NCBI GenBank assembly: GCA_947561395.2
Contig: OX387190.1
Location: 35,762,392 to 35,826,391 of the forward strand
DNA from: Buxus sempervirens
Lineage: Eukaryota > Streptophyta > Magnoliopsida > Buxales > Buxaceae
Length of the DNA: 64,000 nt
Direction of reading: 5' to 3'
Shown: positions 56,790-64,000 of the stretch, piece by piece
Layout: each line of letters starts with the position of its first letter
How positions within the stretch are numbered: position 1 is the first letter of the stretch
Notes under the pieces: generated by a model
The model's input: the letters and a program-made list of their open reading frames with translations, nothing else
The model's database searches: none
What the model was told of the DNA's origin: nothing
Position numbers and translations under genes: made by a program

Positions 56790-57820
56790 GCATATAGGTG
56801 TGCCTTTTTCTCTCCTTAAAAGAAAGGAAATCTTCATTGATTTTGATGATCACATGGTTTCTTCGGAAGTACCCAGTCCCTTGTGGGCTCATCTATGAGG
56901 TCAACCAAATATGTCTAAAATAATTGCAGTGCAACAATAAATGATCCACCGTTTCTTTCCTGTTCAGGCACAAAAAGCAAGCATTGGGTGATAGAGCCCA
57001 AGATCGACTTGTGTTTTAAGACATCCCACGTATAGATTTTACCAGGGAAATATGACCATAAGAAAGCCTTAACCTAAGTGGCATTGGATCTCACCAAAGG
57101 TGTGAAACTAAAAAAGGAGGTTTAGAATGGGACTGACAACAGGATAGGTGCCAGGAAAAGAATCTTGAGGTAAATGCTCCAGAAGATTCAGTAGTCCACA
57201 CATGAATCAGGGACCTCAAAGGTAAGAACAGTGTTGTTAAAATCTCAAGCAAAGCCTGCTAACCTTCCAAGGCATAAATCCTAATGAAAAGACAAGTTAC
57301 AATTAGATCATATGTAGACAAAGAAAGGATATAATGACTAAAAGCGTCAGGTGCCATCCTTAAATGGAACAGGCAAGGATACTTGGATGCAAGTGTGGAT
57401 TCACCCACTGTGTATCACTCATGAAACTAAAGGAATCTCCAACTGTCAACTTGGGTTTGGTCAAAGGATGAAGAAAGGGAAATAGTCAGCTTTTTAGAGC
57501 TGATTATTTGATCCTCCAAAGAGTGTCTTTAAGATGACGTCACTTATAAGGAGTCTTGTTGCTTTGGGTGTGGCACTGGTCTGACCATGCTTTCCTAGCC
57601 AAAGACTAATTCTTGATCTAATCTTACCAGGAAGAAGGCATCCAACAGGCAGCCTTTTGAATGACATGACAATCTTCCAACCAAGTATCATCCGACAACT
57701 TGATTTTTTGGGATCAAACCTTTATTTTTTCTGGCCATTGTGGTCACATGGAAGAACTTGCAATTAGAGTCTCCTTCCATTAGCCACTTCACCCCAGTGT
57801 TTACAGTTTTAAATTTTGTT
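56790..57820 (-). mobile_element. Decayed LINE remnant, unit B
   Basis: It is the counterpart of 46850-47905, with the same zf-RVT remnant (CLNRKETVDHLLLHCN near 56950). The copy differs by scattered substitutions and lacks a short stretch near 57370. Confidence 0.7.
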
Positions 57821-58336
57821 TTTTTTTCTCAATTAGCAATGCGTTTCCTAGGTTGAAAATGATTGATTTGTATTTTCAATGATTTTTGGTGGCGTGCCAG
57901 CGAAACGAAGCGGCGTGTTGAGCAAAACAGGGCAAATTGGGCGAAACAGGGAGGGAAATGGAAATTTCTTGAAATCTTTATTGGCGAAATGGGGTGGCGT
58001 GCCGACGAAATTTTCACAAAAGAAAAAAATCCTATTTTTTGTCTATTTTATTTTTCTAGTGTGCCGGCGAAATTTTGTTGTGGGCAATGGGCAACACCTA
58101 TCAACATCGAAACGGTAAACCTTGCTTCACCCTCAATTTCTGTTTCTTGTAAATCTTGCAAAATAATGGCATCCAAATCACAAATGACCTGTACCCTTTT
58201 GTAAAGGCATGTGAGGTCGATATATGCTGAAGCCTAGTTGATGATGGGTCCTCAAGAAGCCTTGATGCTTTTGGAATGTTCTAAGTCATGTGGATTTCTC
58301 CCAGTATGATAAGATGAGATGGTGGAGTGATTTGAT

Positions 58337-59101
58337 CATAGTTGTGAAAACGCCTAGGTGATGCCAGGCGATAGACCTGCTTGTAGCCTAGGCGGTCACC
58401 TAGGCTAGGCGACAATTTTTTCATTTCAAAATAATCAAAATTTGTTGAAAAATTAAGGAAATTAACAAGATTTTGTTGACAGTCAACTCAGTCTGTGTAA
58501 ACAAGAAGTAGATAGAGAGAGCGAGACAGAGAACGAGAGAGCGAGAGAGAGAGAGTGACAGAGATAGAGAGAGCGAGACATAGAACGAGAGAGTGAGACA
58601 GAGAACGAGAGAGTGAGATAGAGAATGAGAGAGCGAGACAGAGAGAGAGCGACAGAGAACGAGAGAGTGAGGCAGAGAGAGAGCGACAGAGAAAGTGAGA
58701 CAGAGGAGATCGAGAGAGGGGAGAGACGAAGCTCTGTTCGTTGGAGAAGAAGAAGAGAACAAAAACACACACACAGACGAATCTCGACGAAGAAGAGGAG
58801 AAGATACATACCTTGAGACTTGCCTTGATGAAGTTCGACGAAGACGATGGAGGAGAAGCCTCTCTCCGTTTCAGTTTCTCCTTCTTATTTTCAGTTTCTC
58901 CTTCTTGCGTGTTGCGTGTTGATGAAGCTCGACAAAGACATTTGAAACACTTTTTTTTATCTTCTTGTTTGCTCGCCCAGGCAAGCAGTCGGTCGCCTGG
59001 TTGCCCAGGCTATCGCCTAGGTCGCCTAGGCATAGCTCGCCTATGCGACACCACGCCTGGGCCTTGAGGGAACGCCTAGGTGACCGCCTTTAATAACTAT
59101 G
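58337..59101. mobile_element. 765-bp hAT element in unit B
   Basis: A perfect 8-bp direct repeat GATTTGAT flanks it (58329-58336 and 59102-59109). The ends CATAGTTGTGAAA and the complement of CATAGTTATTAAA form the inverted repeat. Sub-terminal blocks of GCCTAGGCG-type words on both sides are typical of a common plant hAT family. Unit A has the empty site near 48405. The centre is a long GA-rich tract (58510-58720), followed by C/T/A-rich sequence. No transposase is seen. Confidence 0.88.
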
Positions 59102-59760
59102 GATTTGATTATATATGACGTCGTAAATATGACTCAATCTGCAGTGGGATCTCTTCTTAGTTATCTCATGGATAGAATTATCTCATGGGAAACAAGAGTC
59201 CTTAGAATATTTCAATCATGAAATGTAGCACTTTGATGGAATGGAAAACGCTGCCTAACCAGTGTTACAAGATTCTTGAGAAATGACCAAAAGGATCATT
59301 AAGGTTTTTCTAGGTCTTCTTGAATAAAGATTTAACTAAATAATAGTTAGAGCTCTATTGGGAAGTCCCAAATTTTTTGGATTTCTTATTCAGGTTCTAT
59401 ATGGTTAGAGGTCAACTCTGATTTTCTATATTTGACAACTAGTGGCACCAAAGGCTCATGATCTTACATATCACATCACATGTTGATTTCAGATTGGAAT
59501 TCACATACCAGTTAACTAGAGCTTAAGTTTCCTAGTTTTTTTTTTGGGTACTTTGTTTTTGTTTGTAATTGATCTTTTCTGAACTTTCCTTCTGATTAAG
59601 CTTTTTAATTAATTAAGACAACAACAATGGCTTTATTATTATTATTTTTTATTGGAGAATTTATTTATCTCACTAAATGGTCTAGAATTGACATTCTTCT
59701 AATTCTTGCTTTATATAATGATCCGGTATTGCCCATTAGAGGCTTCCCTTTATCATGCAT

Positions 59761-60694
59761 AAGACACGAAAGCTGAAAGTTCCCAGTAACCTGCAGCTAA
59801 TTCAGTTATGCATTATCATTGAAGAAGATGTGAATTTCATACCCATTCCATAAATCTCAAATCATCTTATGTTTGGTGTTTATAATGAATTAGAGCATGC
59901 CATGGGGTTATTTTTGCAGTTAAGATGCTCGTTTAGTTCAACCAGAAACAGAAATGTTAACTTTATGTTTGCAATAAAACAACGTAAACAAGTTTTCCAA
60001 CTGGAAGTTCTCGACCTATAACTCCCATCAGAAGCTATGTTCATGGATCAATCCTTAGAAAATCCAACATGTAAAACTTGTAGTAGTTGTGAAAAGTTTG
60101 TCTGTGCCCACAACTTTATTGTTATTTCATCTAGGTTATGAAGCAAGCGTGTGCACATGGAAGTTGTATGTGGCTTAAGGCTTGGATGTTCATTACCTTC
60201 GCTAGGAATGGTCGAATAGGTCTGTTCCATTGCCAATTACAATTCACAATTAAATCCTTAAATATCTTGTCAGTTTCTATAGGATTAGCTTATTATTCAC
60301 TTTCTGTACTGATGCCACTCATTTTTCAACCTAAATCTATTAATTAATTATTGTCACCATGATAGAAGCTACAGCTGTGGAGAATTTGAGGACAGTTGGA
60401 AAACAACAAATAGTTGAGTTTCTATTTTCAGAAGTTGATAAAAAAATGATGTGATTCTTTTTTTACCAGAAAGTATTTTGGGATTAGTGTGGAACTTTAA
60501 GGAGAACCTTTTCTAGTACAAGATCAGCAATCTTCAAGTTTATCAATTCCAATTGTTTCGGATTTGTGAGTGTTATTAGGCTTATAACCAACCTTTTCTG
60601 GATGATTGATTGAACAAATGAAAAATAAAACTTTAGATATAATAAATGAAAGCATTATAGATAGGATGACATCATTGGCAAGTTAGTGGCTGCA
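59761..60694. other. Unique sequence right of the duplication
   Basis: No gene is seen. The part next to 60695 should hold the 3' UTR of the zinc-finger gene. Confidence 0.5.
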
Positions 60695-61288
60695 TTAGAG
60701 CCTTAGGCTCAAGTCAAGCTTTAGTTGCTGTGAAGATTGCTCGGGTGGATTCAGGTCCATGTGAAAGTTTCCTGGCCACATCAAATCTGTTGCATCAAGT
60801 GTCAACGATCCCCTTGCCATGCCAACTCCAGTGTTTGCATCATTCAATCTTGCTGCCTTGCCTGTTCCATCTCTCCTTGGCTTCCTGTGCACTAGTGAGT
60901 GTGGGCAGACACCCAGAGATTGGATAACTGGAGTATTGAGAGGCAATGCCATTGTTGTCATCATCCTTTGGGATTGGTACCTTCTAGCTGCTCCTCTTTC
61001 TCTTTTGTGGGCATTTTGATGACCTCCTAATGCTTGTGAGCTGAAGAACTTTCTCATGCAGAAGTTACATGAAAAGATCTTATTAGAAGGAGGGTTCAAT
61101 TGGCAGACAGAGTCCCCAGCCGGTATGGGCTTGTTTCTACCAAGGCTCAAATTCAACCACTCTTGATTGTCATGCCTTGCTCCTTCCTGGTGGGTGTCAC
61201 TGGTTTTTGCGCCCCCACTGTTCTTGTTGTTGGCTAATCTCTTGGTTGTTTCTCCTTGTTCTTGTTCTTCTTCCTTCTGGAATATCAT
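60695..61288 (-). CDS. Single C2H2 zinc-finger repressor with EAR motifs (ZFP4/ZFP7-like)
   Basis: An intronless frame of 197 residues starts at ATG 61288 ([11 protein letters not shown]). One C2H2 finger, [21 protein letters not shown] (C-x2-C-x12-H-x3-H) at about residues 74-94, carries the plant-specific QALGGH signature and is followed by KRER. An EAR-like LNLSLG precedes it (about residue 46) and LDLSLRL forms the extreme C-terminus. Proteins of this design bind DNA and recruit TOPLESS-type corepressors in the nucleus; known relatives act in ABA signalling, trichome and floral development. Which role applies here cannot be told. Upstream, the frame is open a few codons further without another ATG. 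Confidence 0.9.
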   Translation of the reverse strand: MIFQKEEEQEQGETTKRLANNKNSGGAKTSDTHQEGARHDNQEWLNLSLGRNKPIPAGDSVCQLNPPSNKIFSCNFCMRKFFSSQALGGHQNAHKRERGAARRYQSQRMMTTMALPLNTPVIQSLGVCPHSLVHRKPRRDGTGKAARLNDANTGVGMARGSLTLDATDLMWPGNFHMDLNPPEQSSQQLKLDLSLRL

Positions 61289-64000
61289 TCTCACGAAAAC
61301 CTGGCGAATGAGAGAAGAGCTTCAAGGATATTAAAGAGATAAGAGGCTTGGTGGGAAGGTTGTGGCTTCTTTTTAAAAAGGGATAGATCATAGGGGCACA
61401 ACTGAGGATATTATTTATCTCATTTCCATCCATTATCCCACCTAGTGATGCTTAGTATTACAGGGACAAGGCTTATGTCATCTTTTATGTTGCCCTTGTC
61501 AAGCTATGATTCTCCACTTCTCAGGGTTCTTCCTTTTTCTTCACAGGTCATATCAAGTTTACATGGTTTTGTTTGATTAACTAATAATACAAGGTTGACA
61601 ATCCATCAAAGATTCCATCAACCTGGACACATATTATTTGACTTCCAGCCATGAGGGTTATTCCTCTCCAAACTAAACAAAATAGTTGAAAATTATTTTA
61701 TCATACCTAAAAAATTGTACCAAAGGTTCACTTTTTCACTGTGATGGGTGCATCTCAGCATTGTTGGGGTGCATCCCCTATTTGGAGAAACTGCTTGCTC
61801 ATTAGAAATTTGCATCTGTAAACAACCTCTATACCGGTGATTTTCACAGATAAAGCTAGGGTTGTACCTTAACATGCTTAGATTGACCCATGAAAGAAAA
61901 GGGATGCACTTCCACACTATCAATTGTGGGTACAGTTACCAAAAATTTTATTGCTACTTTGTAAAACTCAAAACAAACATGAAGAACTGGTTCTGTAACT
62001 TGATAAGATGAGCATGGTGTGAAGACCACAGAAGCTGTTTATGTCTTTCAACCCAGTTTGCCCTATGCTCATTTATGCATCAATCCAAACTGTTAAAAGT
62101 GTTACTAACCCTGTAATAAGTAAATAGTTAAGTGCAGGGCATCTGGTGCCTGCTATAAGTTGATTCGCCTTCTATCATTGATATAATGGATACAAAAGAT
62201 TTCTCAGAAGATGATGCAAGGGTGGGCCACTTGTACAGTGTGTGGTGAAGGCACACATCAATCACTGATTCTCACAGCCAGTACCGGTATCTGGCAGATA
62301 AGAACCATAACAGAGATGACGTCCAAAAATTTTGTCTCCTTATGCAGAAGAGAGCCTTTTCGTGCAGTGATCGAGTGATCAATAAGTTTCATTGAATACA
62401 TTCGAAGCAAAGGAGATTCTATATCAAGTCTTTTAATGAAGGTGGGGACTCAAAGGACCTGCCAACTCTGGTGATAAAAAGCAGGCAAGAGGTATTTTAT
62501 CATGTACCTCTGTTGGGTTCTCCTTTGAGCAAGAGTATCGATGGATTTGCTTCGTGGCCAAACTGGAAACAAGTAGTGGAAAAATGTGCATTGAGAACCG
62601 TTTGTACTTAAAAAGTTCGCAGAATCTTATTGTTGGAGAAGATATCTTGAGATAAAGAGGAGCCCAATTCCTCATAAAGGATACATCTTATTTTGATGCT
62701 GAAACCCATTTTATCTGTTGGATTGATAACTCAAGGACCTGTCGATTGAGTATTCCCACTCATTCCATCCCCAGACAGTTGTTTTTCATAATAATTATTT
62801 GACGTGAAAATCATTTAATTCTTGGAGTGGAACAGCCGAAGAATAAGATTACGTTAATCCGTTTCAAAGCTTATGGCTTGGTTTTGGTTTTACAATCTGT
62901 AAATAGGATCGGTTTTGGTTCAGTCTCGAGTTGATGCTTTGATTAAACCGAACCAAACCAAAACGAAACCCAACTTAAAAATATGCTTTAATAAACAAAA
63001 GTGTAATGAACCTGTATATACTTGTGTGTTCAGTTTTGCTTTTGGGTTGGAATAATTGGTTATATCCAATTTTGGGTTAACCGTCACAAACCTCAACTTG
63101 GTCTTGGGTTAATATCAACCCAAACCAAATACAACAGAATGATACCACTGCTCATGTCAAATCACCCCGGCCATTCGGATATCAAATTAAAGTGTATGGC
63201 AATAGAGGGATCCGAATGATAATGTGGGTGTCATGGATATGCCATTTTGATTATATGCTAATTCCAACCAATGGCATTATAACATCTGAATTGTGATGCA
63301 AAGTCTTCGTCAGCCTTTTTGAAATAATGCAGTTGCCATTTTGTTCAAAGAATTTTTTTGTGACTAAAAAGTCACAAAAAGGAAATGGAGATAAACTTGA
63401 GAATCTCCCAAATAGCACGCTTTGGCCGGCTACTTTTGAAATATTATTGGGATTTTTCCTGTTTGGGTGAATTTGCGTGGCGTGTCAATTTATGAAACCG
63501 AAGGAACCCTTTGTCTCATCCTTCTTGTCATGAATCTGGTTCCTTAATCTTACTTTCTTGTCCGAATTCCCAGTCATCTTGTTCAAGAGTGCAAAAGGTA
63601 AACTATTTTCCACCTATAAACCCATACCTTAACCAAATGCCTTACCGTCACAAATTGAAATCAATGACTTAAATCTTGTTCTTCCATCCTAATCTGTCAA
63701 AAAAAGTATATCTTCTCAGCTTATGTATATGTAAGAACCCTTTAAGATTACACATGAATTGAATGGAAATGGATGAATAGCTTTGTGGAAGCAGTAAGTT
63801 ATTGCCGGAATGGATTAGTGCCTTCGTAAACTCCTCTCCCCATCAGATCAAGTGTTGAAGAAGCCGCTTCAATCTGCCGCACCACCTTTTTCCAGTGCTC
63901 TTAACCAAAGGAGAAAGCTTAGCTAGAAAATGGACCGAGAAAAGGGAAAAAACAAAAAATTCAAAAAACAAGATTCTTGACAGATTTATAAGCAGATGAG
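61289..64000. other. Intergenic to the window end
   Basis: No gene is supported. The first few hundred bases are the upstream region of the zinc-finger gene. Between about 62870 and 63130 lie ACCGAACCAAACC and GGTTTTGGTT words resembling the sub-terminal repeats of the hAT at 45556-46819, probably an old relative without clear ends. Confidence 0.5.

Larger units (their letters stand above)
49067..59760. repeat. Tandem segmental duplication, unit B
   Basis: Unit B starts inside the string TTTATCATGCATATGATCATG, which joins the end of A to the start of B. It ends at ...TTTATCATGCAT, after which unique sequence (AAGACACGAAAG) follows. It carries a complete CYCA3 gene and two insertions absent from A (49290-51523 and 58337-59101). 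Without them its length is about 7.68 kb, close to the unit A core. Confidence 0.93.

Noticed and set aside
58421..58816. Several overlapping Ser/Leu-rich and Arg/Glu-rich frames
   Set aside because: They are translations of the GA-rich low-complexity core of a hAT element.

Overview
The window is nuclear DNA of a flowering plant. The host genes are split by GT-AG introns, belong to plant families (CYP81 P450, APD-type RING ligase, MIKC* MADS box, GH3, CYCA3 cyclin, QALGGH zinc finger), and sit among LINEs, a Ty1/Copia element, hAT elements and MITEs. The species cannot be named from the sequence.

Layout. 1-1322: 5'-truncated LINE. 1641-3291 (-): CYP81 cytochrome P450, two exons. 3969-5875 (-): membrane-anchored RING E3 ligase of the APD family, with a short LINE tail inserted just upstream (6187-6424). 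6675-7107: long-TIR MITE with a 9-bp target duplication. 8450-9640: weak LTR-like remnant. 11155-13714 (+): MIKC*-type MADS-box gene of 11 exons, including a 16-nt exon. 15.4-17.6 kb: hAT-like sequence, tandem repeats and a small MITE. 17845-23975 (-): full-length LINE with a perfect 15-bp target duplication, intact ORF1 and an ORF2 broken by one stop codon. 24405-26414 (-): GH3 acyl-acid amido synthetase. 26.4-32.5 kb: gene-poor. 32.9-35.6 kb: decayed + strand LINE with a nested hAT element.

The main structure is a direct tandem duplication, unit A at 35963-49066 and unit B at 49067-59760, each carrying a complete eight-exon CYCA3 cyclin gene. The three unit boundaries share the tetranucleotide GCAT. 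Without later insertions each unit is about 7.7 kb. Five transposons differ between the units: in A a 713-bp hAT, a 3331-bp Copia element and a 1264-bp hAT carrying an SR-splicing-factor-like exon; in B a 2234-bp element with Harbinger-like ends and a 765-bp hAT. The other unit supplies the empty site for each, so boundaries and target duplications can be read directly.

Beyond the duplication, 60695-61288 (-) encodes a single-exon C2H2 zinc-finger protein with two EAR-like repression motifs. The rest, to 64000, shows no supported gene. The genes do not form one pathway. The window is a small gene neighbourhood reshaped by a tandem duplication and repeated transposon insertion.
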